The notes below the pieces were generated by a model. That model did no database searches. It was not told the origin of the DNA and was given only the letters and a program-made list of their open reading frames with translations. This document shows, one piece after another, positions 1 to 12,688 of a DNA stretch of 64,000 nt. Within the stretch, counting starts at the first letter, position 1. Each line of letters starts with the position of its first letter. The position numbers were made by a program, and so were the translations under genes. The stretch comes from Tilletiaria anomala UBC 951 (lineage: Eukaryota; Basidiomycota; Exobasidiomycetes; Georgefischeriales; Tilletiariaceae): assembly GCF_000711695.1 (NCBI RefSeq), contig NW_013547012.1, forward strand, positions 62,001 through 126,000, in the 5' to 3' direction.

Positions 1-1536
<1,536 letters not shown>

Positions 1537-2022
1537 GTTTGAGGAGGGTATCGTCCTCGGGTTCCTTGCGCGTGACTGAAGCGACTTGCTTTCGACAGTG
1601 GCTGCGAATCAAGTGCTCGTGGAATGAAGGGGGGAACGGACTGCAGGCAGAACGGAGAAGTGAGCGTCACAAGAAGGTAAATGGAATGCCAAAAGCTCGC
1701 CCTCGTTACTGCATGTGGTGGATGATACCCGAGACTCGACTGTCGGTTGGGGGTGGCCGCACGAGCCATGCTATGCCAGCACACCAGATTGACTCAACGT
1801 ACTTCCAGCTCTCTCGGCCGAAAGATTTAACCCTCGGGCCCTCCTTCCCCTGCATCATGCACTCAGCCTGATCGTCATCGCGTGCAGCAGCCGGTTATGC
1901 TTTCCAATTCCAACAATTCCGGTCGGCCTAGCAAGTCGACAAAAGCATGAAGAACTTCAAGCTTAACGCTCGGCGCTTGGCGTGGAAAGGTCACGGAAGC
2001 CACACGGCTGAACACCAGGAGA
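1537..2022. promoter_or_regulatory. Divergent intergenic region, PGM and helicase
   Basis: These 486 bases separate two genes transcribed away from each other and must hold both promoters. I see no clear TATA box and no open frame that resembles a protein. Confidence 0.4.
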
Positions 2023-5000
2023 ATGGGAGCTGAATCGCATGCGTGGCCGCCAAGCGAACGTTTGACAATCATGTCCTCTCAGAGCGCAGGCGATGCGGCT
2101 CTCGGTCGCGCACCGACGAAAGCAAACCAGCATGTTTTCAGCCGTGGAGAATCTTCCTTGCCCTCTGCACCGGGGCGTTACAGCATCCGGTCGTTCGTGG
2201 ACCGTCAACTTGTCTTGCTGCAAGCAGAGTGCGATGCGGAGCACACTTCGCAACAACTGCTGCTTTCCGCATTTCCGCCTAAGGTGCTCGCGCAAAATGG
2301 CCTTGCACTGCTGCATCTGAATGTTCGAGATGTACAGGAAAGCTGGGGTGCGACACTGTGCGTTATATCTTGTGGCTTAAAAGTCACAGTGTGACCAAGC
2401 TGATCAGCTCCCCCGCTTGTTTCGCGCACGACGTTTAGGGTGGAGCTGGTCATGTCCCCAGCACACCACACCGATACATCCGCCTTCCCGCCACACACTT
2501 TCCGGCCGGGGGATATAGCCGAGCTGCAAGACGAAAGTCAAAAGCAGTCTGTCCAAGTGCACGCTTTAAAATCTGCCAGCTCATCTTCGCAAGCAGCTGG
2601 GAGCGCAAGCTCCACCAAGGCGGAAACAAAGCTCAAAGGAAAGGCAGGCAGAGGCAAGTCCAAAGGCAAGGGAAAAGGCAAGGACGACAGTGACGGTGAT
2701 GCTGCTGGAAATAATGGAGTGCAGGCCAGTAGCAACCGTATCAAACCGAGCAAGCCCCTTTCCGCTGTCATCTACCGTGTGCACGAGAACAAGATTGTCG
2801 TAGCACTCAAGGTCCCTCCATCGTCGTACTCTGACAGACGGGCTCAAGATGGGCAAACAGACGCCTCCATCTCACAAAACTCCAAGCCGGCCAAACTCAA
2901 ACAGGGATCCGCCGCGCCCAATGGTTCCAACAATCTAAATGCCCACACCGCCATACCTTCTGGACCGCTGCGCCTTGTCAAGCTTGCGAATGACGCAACC
3001 TACGACCGGATGAAAGCTGCTATGATCAGCTTGGCAGATATCTGCGGCGTCAAAAGTGAGGTGCAGCACGCTCCCGTGCCACAGCCAAAGATGAATCCAG
3101 TAGTCCATGTGCACAGTGAAAGTCGTGCTCAGGGCGATGATACGGCAGATGAGCAGCTGTCGTTGCAGGCGGAAGCGGCCGATGGAGATCTACAGCAAAG
3201 GTCCGAGTCAGCAGCTGAAGTTGTTGGAAACTTACCTTCGGAACAAGATCGCATCAAGGATTGTGGAAGAGCGCCGAAAAAGGTTGCCAACGGAGAAGAT
3301 AGTGCAGAAGAGGATGAGGATGGCATGTCAGCGGCAAATCCTGTTCAAACAGATGGTGAAGACGATCCGTCTGTGTGTCAAGCTGTTGCCGCAGAGGCAG
3401 AAGAGAAGACCCATATTGGGCGCGTGCCACGGGGGCCAACACAGCTCATGCGCGCTCTCCTCGCCATGGCACCGTTTGATTCACGAGAAAGATGTGTTAA
3501 GCGAGGGAGAAAACTTCAACAGCCTCTGCCGATCGAACCACCTTTTCAGAAGCTCAATTCGTCGCAAATCGAAGCGATCCAACGTTGTCTACCTATTCCT
3601 CCCCCACCTAACTCGCACAGTAGTAGGCAAACTGAAACAGAGGCGGATCTGGTGCTACCATTTCATATCATCCATGGACCACCAGGGACAGGTAAGACAA
3701 CAACTGTCGTGGAGCTTCTCTTGCAGATTGCCCTCGGTGTTCGCTTGCCAGATCGACGTCCGTCATCGCACATCCCTTCTGCTGAATTCCGGCATGCGGG
3801 TGAAGAAAGCGACCCCGCTCCCAATCGACCAGCTCGAGTGCTGGTTTGTGGAGCGTCTAATTTGGCAGTCGACACGATCGCCGAGCGTCTGCTTGCTTCC
3901 TCTGCACCATGGAGCCCGCGTCTCCAGCAAGAAGGCGTCAAAGTGACGCGAGTCGGCCACCCTGCACGCGTGCTACCGTCGGTTGCGCAGAGCACACTCG
4001 ACGCCCAGCGCGAGTCAAGTGACCAGGGAGCGCTGCTCAAGGATGTCCAAGACGAGCTCAAGCGCGCCATGGAGGAGCTCTTCCCGACCACTGCGACGCT
4101 GTCATCCCGCGCTTCTGCACAGCAGAAGCGCGGCCTGAAAGGCTCGGCGCGCAAGGCTAAATGGGAACATGTGCGCGCGCTGCGGCGCGAGCTGCGCAAC
4201 CGCCAAAGCAAGCTGACCACCGACGTACTCTCCGAGACGCGCATCGTTCTCTCCACGCTGCATGGAGCGGGCGACCGCGCACTGGCCAAGATGCACTTTG
4301 ATTATGTCATCATCGACGAGGCGTGCCAGGCGCTCGAGGCGAGCTGCTGGATTGCCGTGCTCAAAGCGCGCGAAGACGATTTTGGCGGCGCCAAGTTGAT
4401 CCTCGCTGGCGATCACAAGCAGCTGGGACCAACCATCAAGTCGAGCAGCGCGGATATCGCTGCTGCCTTGGCAAAAGCAAGAGAACACTGGCGGGAGCGA
4501 CCTGAAGCGAGCGGCCGACCTGGGCAAGATGGTGAAAGCGATGCGAGTAACGTGCGCGCTGAGACGACGAAAGACGAGTTGTCGCCAGAATCTGCATCCC
4601 CAACTGACGACGAAGAAGAAGAGCATCCGGAAGCAGAAGTCGACCTTGAGTCTGGAGCTGAGGCAAGCTCGGAAGAACGGACCAACCCGGTCTCAAATCT
4701 GGATTCATCGCCGACGGTTGCGAAGAGCACAAAGAAGCACGCAAAGCTCAAACCACCGCGTTCTTTGGAAACCACACTTTTCGATCGCCTGCTGACAATC
4801 TACGGCCCGCAATGCAAGTCCCTGCTGTCCTTGCAGTACAGAATGAACGAGGAGATCATGGCCTTTCCCAACATGGCCATGTATGACGGCAAGCTGTCTG
4901 CCCATGCTAGTTGCGCCAAAATACGCTTGGCGGATCTCGAAGGGTTTGACGCCCAGACACCCGCTAGCGTTGGCAATACCAGCGAGAATGCGAGTATCAA

Positions 5001-5553
5001 CGCACCAGGCGAGTGGCAAGAGCCTGACCAACAACCATGGGCGGCGCCGGTCATGTTTCTAGACACCGCTGGCGCAGAGATGCATGAAAAGGCAGGGGAT
5101 GACAGCGGGGAGAACGCGTTGCGCAACGTGATCGCAACCGAGAGCAAGTGGAACGAACACGAAGTTCACCTGGTCGCCAAGCATGTGGCCACGCTTGCCG
5201 AACGTGGTCTTCCACCCTCGCATATCGCCGTCATCGCACCGTACTCGGCGCAAGTCGCCGCGCTGTCCGCGTTACTGCGGCCCATCTACCCGGAGCTCGA
5301 GATAGGGACGGTTGACAGCATGCAAGGGCGCGAGAAGGACGCGATCATCCTCACGCTGGTGCGCAGTAATAACGAAAAGCAAGTCGGCTTCCTGCGCGAG
5401 AAGCGCCGTCTCAACGTCGCCATGACGAGGGCCAAGAGGCATCTTTCTATCGTTGGCGATTCTGACACGGTCGGAGGCTCTAGAGAAGCATATCTCAAAA
5501 AATGGATGGATCACCTGCAAGAACACGCAGCGATAGAGTATGCATTCATGTAG
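2023..5553 (+). CDS. HCS1: SF1 DNA/RNA helicase, Hcs1/IGHMBP2 type
   Basis: ATP-dependent 5'-3' helicase of the UPF1-like SF1B group (yeast DNA helicase A, human IGHMBP2/SMUBP-2). The model is join(2023..2357,2439..5553), 1149 residues. The 81-nt intron (donor GTGCGT) restores the family N-terminal module, in which FVDRQLVLLQ is followed by LVELV across the splice. Walker A GPPGTGKT is at about 525-532, motif II DEACQ at about 738, then GDHKQLGPT, LQYRMNEEI, VDSMQGREKD, and RRLNVAMTRAK near residue 1100. Fungus-specific insertions include a Lys/Gly-rich stretch near residue 180 and an acidic, Ser-rich insertion between GDHKQLGPT and LQYRMN, which make the protein longer than human IGHMBP2. 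A second in-frame ATG at 2071 also has A at -3, so the start is uncertain by 16 residues. The 3' end is only 31 bases from the convergent FAD-enzyme gene. Confidence 0.9.
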
Positions 5554-5584
5554 CATAGAACATGCATCTCCTTTTGTTTCTGCT

Positions 5585-7681
5585 TCAGGCCTCCATCGAG
5601 AGGGTCTCAAAGCCAAAGTGGGTGAAGGAAAGAGGATAGTCATCCACATCTGTGTGAGCGGTGGTCGAGTGCTTGCTGCCCTCTTCTGCAAGTGACAGCT
5701 CGGCCAGCCGCGTGGCAACACGGTCGGCCGCCTCTCGAATGCCGCCAAGATTGAAAGCGCCGGGTCCTACTTGCAGAGCTGATGCAGCGCCGATCATAAA
5801 GAACGGCACATCTTTGGTCCATTGCAGATCCTCCGTCAGCATGGGAAGACCGCCGTACATGGGCACAGGATGCTGCTCTGTGAGCTTATGCATGAAAGGT
5901 AGCTTGGAAAAGGCAAGCTCTGCTCCCGTAGCTGCAACGATGTAGTCGGCTGTGAGGTCGCGATTCTTTGTGATGGTTTCCCGCGACGGCGTCCCACAGA
6001 GCGAAACAGCGACTGTCTTGAGCTCCTTTGTCATCAATGTGATGCTGTTGACGCCTTGTTCGGGTATCCATTTCCAGCCCGTCACCTCGGAGAAAGGTAG
6101 TATTTCAAGTTTGCCAGCTTCCTCCCATCCCTTCAAAATGCGTGCGTAGATTGGTGTGATGCTGCCACCTTCCCGGGCAGCTCGAAGAGCGAGCAACCGC
6201 TTTTGAGGATCATCCTCTTGCCAGAAACGCATTTTTTGCAGGTTGGAGTATTTTCCCATCCATTCATCTGCATTAGCGTCCAGAAAGGTTGTCAGTAATG
6301 GCCTCGGCTGTACGAGATGTAAGGAGGAAGACCTTACCGCCAACATCGAATGGCTTGCCTATAGCATTGGAGCCCACGCAAAGTGTCAGGCTGAGTTCGA
6401 GAATAACGTGCATGGGATGGACTCACACTTGAGATGGCCACGGAGGAGCAGAATGACTGAGTCGAAATGATGATGCTTCAAGCACAAGTCGATGATCTGC
6501 GCGGACGTGAGTCCTCCCCCAATGACGACGGCGGTGGTCTTGTGCCCGGCCAGGCGTGCAGTCAGCACGTGAGGAGGGGGGAAGGCAAATTCCTTACTGG
6601 CGAGAGCGGAAGAATGGCACCATCCCAAGCCGCTCGCTGACGCTGGCTTGTGTTGATCAGCTTTCTGTTCACGGAGAAACAGAGAAGGGACTGCCGGCAT
6701 GCCACCTGGACCGACGGCAGCAACCACTGCCTTTGACACGACAGTCTCGCCAGAGGCAAGCTTGAGCACAAACCCGCTGTCTTGCGCACCACAGAAGCAC
6801 GTGCCATCATCCTGCCACTCAAGGTCTTGCACCTCTCCCTTTACGACGGTGAGTTCAGAGCCAGAACATTGTGAGTGAGTTGGTTGTTCCAGCAGTTGTT
6901 CCGCGAGGCCTTTCCACGGTGCAAGCAGGCCTGGTAGGCCGTAGCGATCGACAATGTCCTCGCGGATGAATTTGGCGAAGAGGTCCGTAGACGGTGTGTA
7001 AAAGTCTTCCCGCGCACGCTCGTTCACATTGACGCCGAGGTCGAGCTGGCACTTGCGCCCTGATCGCTTCTTCTTCTTTCGGTGGTTTGATATCTCCTTG
7101 CCGACAACGCCGCAAATTTCGATGAGGTCAGGTAATGATGCATCCGAATGGCCTTTGTTGCGCGTGTACAGGACGCTAGGATTTCCGAGTCGATTGCGAT
7201 TGCTTCGCACGGCGTATGCGAGCAAGTCGTCGAGTCCCGACGGTGACGGATGGAAGAACATTGGCGACCGCAGGTGGGTGATCTCGAACGCCTTGAACGA
7301 TCGGTTCCATGCTCCAAGCCAGCCTTCTCCGAGCTTGTCTATGACGAGAACCCGAGGGCAGGCACAACGGCGCAGCAACCTCGTGCAAATGTCGCCACGG
7401 TCCTTCGCTTTGATGTGCACGCCTTGAGAGCTCTTATACGTCTTTAGCGTCGTACGGCCGCGAGACTGACCGTTGGTGCGGCGTTGCAGCCAGTGCAAAT
7501 GAACGCGCTCGTCCTCGGTGTACAATGCGGCTGGGCGCTCTTCGAGAATGCGAGAGAGCAGAGCGAGGGCACTCGGCCCCGAGCCGATGATCACGAGGTC
7601 GTACTCGGCATAAGCGTCAGCTGCCACCGTGGTCGGCCCGCAGCTTGCCGGCGAGCTGGTAAGAGAAGGAGCCTTGTCCAT
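5585..7681 (-). CDS. FAD/NAD(P)-dependent monooxygenase-like enzyme (SidA/OSGIN-like)
   Basis: Probable flavin monooxygenase or oxidoreductase; the substrate is unknown. The model is complement(join(5585..6267,6338..6358,6427..7681)), 652 residues. The first dinucleotide-binding motif VIIGSGPSAL lies near the N-terminus and the second, VVIGGGLTSAQ, in the middle, the spacing seen in N-hydroxylating and OSGIN-type flavoproteins. THLRSPMFFHPSP and GGSITP are conserved-looking segments. The middle exon is only 21 nt and encodes most of CKPFDVG, a segment expected before the EWMGKY block; both flanking introns (70 and 68 nt) are GT-AG and phases match. I chose ATG 7681 because the FAD motif follows about 30 residues later. 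In-frame ATGs at 7753 and 7843 would add 24 or 54 residues. The gene is convergent with the helicase gene. Family assignment is good, specificity is not. Confidence 0.8.
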
Positions 7682-7843
7682 GACGAGGAGATGAATCAAA
7701 GTTGCCTCAAGCTTTTGCGACAAACGATGAAGGCCTTCAATGTTTCTGAGCATGGCCGTCTTTACCTCACATACGATCTTCCAGTCTGCCTTTAAATAAC
7801 AGCTTGAGCGAAAGATGGTGTGCATCGCGACCTTGATAGCCAC

Positions 7844-9102
7844 CGGTTAACCTAGAGGGTACACATCTTAGTCAAAATATGCCAGAGTATGCATTTCAAA
7901 TCAGAGGAGCCAGACGAGTCAATAACTCGGTCTATGCTATCTGAAGGTCAGGCAGGAGGACATTGCTAGCATCCGTCAGCGCTCAAGCGCTCTGACGCTC
8001 GATGCTTGAGGCTTGGGGCTTGAGGTATTGTACACGTTATTGGATGCATCACAGTGCATGCAATGTGCATTACGCACAGAGGAGCTGCGAGCTGGAGGGG
8101 AGGGGGCTCATGCGCCCATTAAGGATGAAATTCAATTTGGCTGCGCGTTGACCCAAATCGCGGCACTGCTGTTGGGCCATCGTGCTACCCTCACGGCTCT
8201 ATTTTCGGTAACGGCATGCTCCTAGTCTCTGCTTTGCGCGGCCTCTTTGGAAGTCAAAGGAGCACTGCCTGAGCTACTCGCGATGCCGCGTGAGAACGCA
8301 TTCTCACTCCTCGCTTCGAGAGGCGGAGGCCGCACATATTATCAGGCCAGCAATGAAAGGACTTCAATTCGGCCGCGAAGGTCCTCATTCACCCATCCAT
8401 GCTATCCGTGGGTTCATCCAAGTTCTACCTTTGTATCCTTCTATATAATGGGAACAAAGCATTGTTGCTGGCGCGCCTGGTGAGATCGTCAGTAGACCAC
8501 TATGCAGGGCGACACCTGACAGAGAACAAGGCTGGCCCTCGCTTATCGCGGCTACTTGGTGAAGATGGGTGCGCGCCGACATGTGTAGCAGAGGCGCACA
8601 ACAGGATGGGAGGCGGGCAATGAAGCCTAGGAGGGTGAGGGAACCTGCTGTAACCTTACAGCTGGACTCTTTTCGCCGATAACGAAGCGTCCGAAGATTC
8701 CCACCCATATTTGTCTCTAGACACAAGGAGGGGCTCACAAACCCAAGAGCAAGAACCGTAATGGGCAAACTCGAGTTTCTCACACACGCTTCCAAAATGA
8801 AGCGGTTATTGTTTCCGATATGGAAGGATACATGCAGTGCGAGGGTGCAAAGTGAGGAATGGGCGGTTGCCAATGCAATGTCATGTCGACGACAGTGGCG
8901 ATGTGGTTTTTAGAGAGAAAATCAGAAGCTATCCCCAAAAGGGCGTGCCGGAACGAGCGGCTCGCCATGTACAAAGAAGAAAAAGGCAGGAATCACAGGG
9001 CTAAAGGCACCGTCACGCAAGGGAGCATGCAGCGGGGATCAGGCGCCCAGCAGAGCCAAGAAAGCGGATACAAGGAAAAGCCTTCTGGAGCGCAAGAGCA
9101 GC
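7844..9102. other. Intergenic region, no gene seen
   Basis: This stretch holds the upstream region of the FAD enzyme and the downstream region of the small secreted-protein gene. Several short open frames exist on both strands, but none has family motifs, splice-consistent continuation or convincing composition. A short degenerate repeat of GCTTGAGG-like words lies at about 8000-8025. Confidence 0.4.
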
Positions 9103-9822
9103 TCAGAGCTTGGGGTGGCAGTTCTTGTCGAGAAGAGTGTAGTCGATGTTGTCGATGGCAACGGCGTTGAGGATGGGGATAGTCGATTCGGCCTCAAAGG
9201 TGACCGTGTCGAGGTTGCACCAGGTGCCTTTCTCGAAGTTCGCCTTCACGGGCTTGGCGGCGAGGAGGGGGCTGCCAGCCTTGAAGTCGAAGCTCTTTGT
9301 CACGACCTCCTGGCCATCGCGGAAGCCGTGGACCTTAAGCGTGCACGCCGGCTGTGGGAGGTTGATGATCGACTCGATCGTGTCGACGAAGCAGGCGAAG
9401 TACAGCGAGTGCAGGTTCAGGTACTTGGACTTCGACCCGGGGTAAACGACTGTCACCGTCGGGGTGCCCTGCGTCAGCTGGTTCAGAAGACCAAATGCAA
9501 TGACGTTCGGCGGCGAAGGCGGCTTGACGGGCTGGATGCTGAGGCCGAAGAGCTCCGTGTCTGCGCCGCTGAAGCCTTCGTAGTGCAGGCCCTTGTAGGT
9601 GCCTACCGGGTTGACAATGGGCAGGGCGAGCGTGTAGCTCTGGTCATCGAAGGCTGTAAGGGCAAATCACCGTCAGCAAATGCTCCCGGACGGCAAGCAG
9701 GGCGTTCCTGTACGGCACTCACTAGCAACTGACTTGGTTGTCTTGCATTTTGGCTGGGAAGTCTTGGGCACCGCGGCGGCAAAGCCAGCAAGGGCGAGGA
9801 CAGAAGCGGCGAAGAACTTCAT
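9103..9822 (-). CDS. Small secreted cysteine-containing protein
   Basis: Secreted protein of unknown function. The model is complement(join(9103..9653,9723..9822)), 216 residues, with a 69-nt GT-AG intron. The N-terminus MKFFAASVLALAGFAAAVPK is a classical signal peptide ending at about residue 18. The mature protein has about six cysteines and no transmembrane segment. It contains YKGLHYEGF followed by stretches predicted to be beta-rich (PSKYL-type strand, FACFVD, FKAGSPLL). The layout recalls a group of secreted beta-sandwich proteins common in plant-associated and saprotrophic fungi; that resemblance comes from memory and is not verified. A TATA-like element sits about 140 bases upstream of the ATG. 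An effector or cell-wall role is possible but unproven. Confidence 0.8.
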
Positions 9823-9956
9823 TGTGAGGGTGTGAGAGAGGTGACGGCAGGAAGTGAGAAGGGAATAATGAAAGAGATGTTGAGCAGGTCGAGCAGATTG
9901 AGCACGGTGATGTCTGGAGGACGAGAGGGAAGAACAGTGGATGTAACTCTCTCCCT

Positions 9957-9966
9957 CTTTTTATAT
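9957..9966 (-). promoter_or_regulatory. TATA-like element upstream of the secreted-protein gene
   Basis: On the minus strand the sequence reads GATATAAAAAG, about 135-140 bases before ATG 9822, followed by a pyrimidine/purine-biased leader. The position and match fit a TATA box of a strongly or conditionally expressed gene. This is the clearest TATA candidate in the window. Confidence 0.45.
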
Positions 9967-12688
9967 CTTTGGCATGTACTATTGATGCGGTCAGTTTTCG
10001 CTTCAGGCGTTCACTTGAGGCACTCATGCTTTGCCTCCTTTGCGATTCCAACGATGACCGTACGGCGAACACCCCGAGAGACCCCCTCGAGGGCCATCAG
10101 AGCCTCTCAGAGTCTCCCAGGAGATCACTGTGAACAGGGGGGGCGAGCCAGAATGACGAGTCAATGAGTATGCATGCACATTGAACCCCTGATGCCACAA
10201 GCGAAGAGTAGCACATATGCACAAGCCGCTGAAAGCCTGTATGCATTGGACCGTGGTCCACACGTGTCAGCTGCAGGAGGACGTAAAAATCCACTAAAAT
10301 TGGACGGCTGTTGCGAGCTTGGGACAAGATGCGACTTGAGCTTGTCCATCATGAAACGTCGCGTTGACGTGGCTTTTGTTGCTGGGCGTTGCGGTCCCGC
10401 TGTTTCCAGTTTGATGAAGCGCTGTCAGCGGTGAGACTCATGCTTGCGCTTCTGCGGGAGCTAAGGGGGTCGACGGGATATGTATGTACTTGACTGCAGT
10501 CTATCAAGTCTGCATCTGTCAAAAAGTAGAGGGGGCGTTCCATTGGTTGTGCCATAGGCAGGGTAGGGTGAGATGTCGATCATCTCGCTTAACAACCCGT
10601 CATGTAGGGTATCGCGAGTACCTCAGGGCCTTTTTGAAGTCTTGCACTGGGTCTTGCAGAGTCTCGCCGGTCTCCGTTGCATCACTGCGCTGGTCAATAA
10701 TTCAGAAAGCTACCAATCCTAATCAGCCTATAACACTGGACAGATGGCAATTGAAATGGTTTCGCGGGACTGTTGGAGCGCACAGGGAAGAACAGGCTGC
10801 ATAGAGCAGAGCACTAAATCCGAAGCGAGGGGCAAGTCCCACAACTGGAAATCGTCTCTGAAATGAAGGAGTGGAAAACACCAACTGAGAAACACGGAAC
10901 AGGCGGAACGCAGATGGAAGGCGCTCAAATACTGACCTGATTACATAAGCTGTGCGTGACCACTGCGAAAAGCGCCGACGCACCACTAGACGACTCACGG
11001 CAGCCTGGTGAGTGGTCTACATAGCCTGCTGGCGCGTTGATGCGCAGCAAGCCACAAATCGGGGAACCTTCAGACTCCGACACCCCGGCGCATGGCGATG
11101 GCGGAACTCTGGAGAAAGTCTGAGACAACCGCTGAAAAAGAGTTGACGTTCACTCGCAAGGACAAGTGACTCGGGCCGAGGCGGTCAATCTCTTCGGAAG
11201 AACTGACGAGATCTGAGAGGAAAGGACAGAAAGATCTACAGTACACTTGCATTGATGGGCCTCCGTCTCTCTGCTCATGTGCCTGCGTGATCTGCATCCC
11301 CCCTGCTTCTGCGCGCTTTTCGCTACGTCAAGTTATCGAAGACGGAACACCCCTCGGGCGGTTTCTCTCCGCGACAGCTCCCAAGCTCGATATCGGGCGC
11401 TCAGACGACTGAGTATGGACGTACTCGTACATACATAGATTGCTGGGCGCTAAGCGCAGACCGGAACTACGTCTTCAAGCAAAATGATTAAGTGAAATGG
11501 GCATTGCATACATCCATACCTACATGGAATATGTACACGCTACAATTTGCTATAAGTGTGTGTTGTGTTTGTGCACGGATAGCCCCTTGGCGCTTGCAGA
11601 GAGTGCAGGTAGTGTGCAGGTGCCTGCAGTTAGGCGGCCAAATACGGTGAGATACAAACCATTGAGCCATGCACCTACATAGCCCTCTATAATACAAAAC
11701 CCTAAACACCGTGTTCTCCTACATACCTCAGTTCCCAACCCCACTCATCCCCAGGCCTTCCCAGCGCCCAAGGTCCAGTACGTCAGCCCCGAGACAAGCC
11801 CGGGCCTAGTTGTGCCCATTGCCCAAGCGCCGGCTACGCGTCATGTATGTATGATGCGTGAAAGCCTGTGTAGACTCCAGAGTGCAGACCCAGGCAGACC
11901 AGAGTAGGTTCACGACCTGGGTGCCAAGTGCAGCAGGGCTCAGTCCCGACGTTGAGTCTTGGAGACTGGGCAGACCCTGTGCAGTTTTGAGATGGGGCAG
12001 ACCGCCGACTCGCAGAACATTCTATAATAAAAAGTCGTCGCGCTGCGACCATCATGGAGAAACCTAAGCATCACACAGCAAGCACGGCAACTTTGTTCAC
12101 GATTCGAACGGTGCAAAGATCTAGGGGACGTACGCAAGTAGCGTGCTGCGGCAATGCTCCGGTAAATTACTGCACGGTGGAATATGCGACCATGACGGGT
12201 CGATGCTGATAGGTGTATAGCAGCACAAGTGTAATCAACAACGCTTGGCTCCTTGCCGCACCAAGGTTGCTCCTCGCTTGCTCGCTGGCAAGAGAGAGAT
12301 AATGTATGAGTGTACACCGCCTGCAGTCGGCGGCTGAGAATGACAATAACATGGTGGCAGTAGTGATGAATGATGGACGATGAACAATGAATGACAATGA
12401 TGATGGCGGTGGCGGTGATGGGCTATACGACGATGGCGATGGTCTAGATCACGTAGGACGTCGATGAGAAGCTAGATGCACTTGTCAGCAAGTACCTAGC
12501 ATAGCGTCGCATGCAAGGGCGGGTGCAGCGCGACAAAAGGCAGGGAATAGAACATATGCAATAGTCCGTGTAGGGAGCCGCGGGTCCCCAGAAAGCGAAC
12601 GTGAAAAAGGTGGCCGTGACGCGGTATCGCATCAGCGCGGGCGGCGGCCGTTTGCGCGTAGGCGCTGCAGGGAGGGTCGCACGCCCGC
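9967..12688. other. Long gene-poor intergenic region
   Basis: About 2.7 kb between the secreted-protein promoter and the 3' end of the alpha/beta-hydrolase-like gene. I see no open frame that resembles a protein. At about 12340-12440 there is a purine-rich tract of imperfect GATGGN and GAATGA repeats in the probable 3' flank of the hydrolase-like gene. At about 11420-11560 there are several GTACATAC-like alternating stretches. Confidence 0.4.

Noticed and set aside
8385-8873. 162-codon minus-strand open frame
   Set aside because: No domain motif, odd composition and no splice-supported extension; it lies in intergenic DNA and is probably chance.
12060-12120. Possible tRNA B-box near GATTCGAACG
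   Set aside because: No matching A-box, acceptor stem or cloverleaf could be drawn around it.
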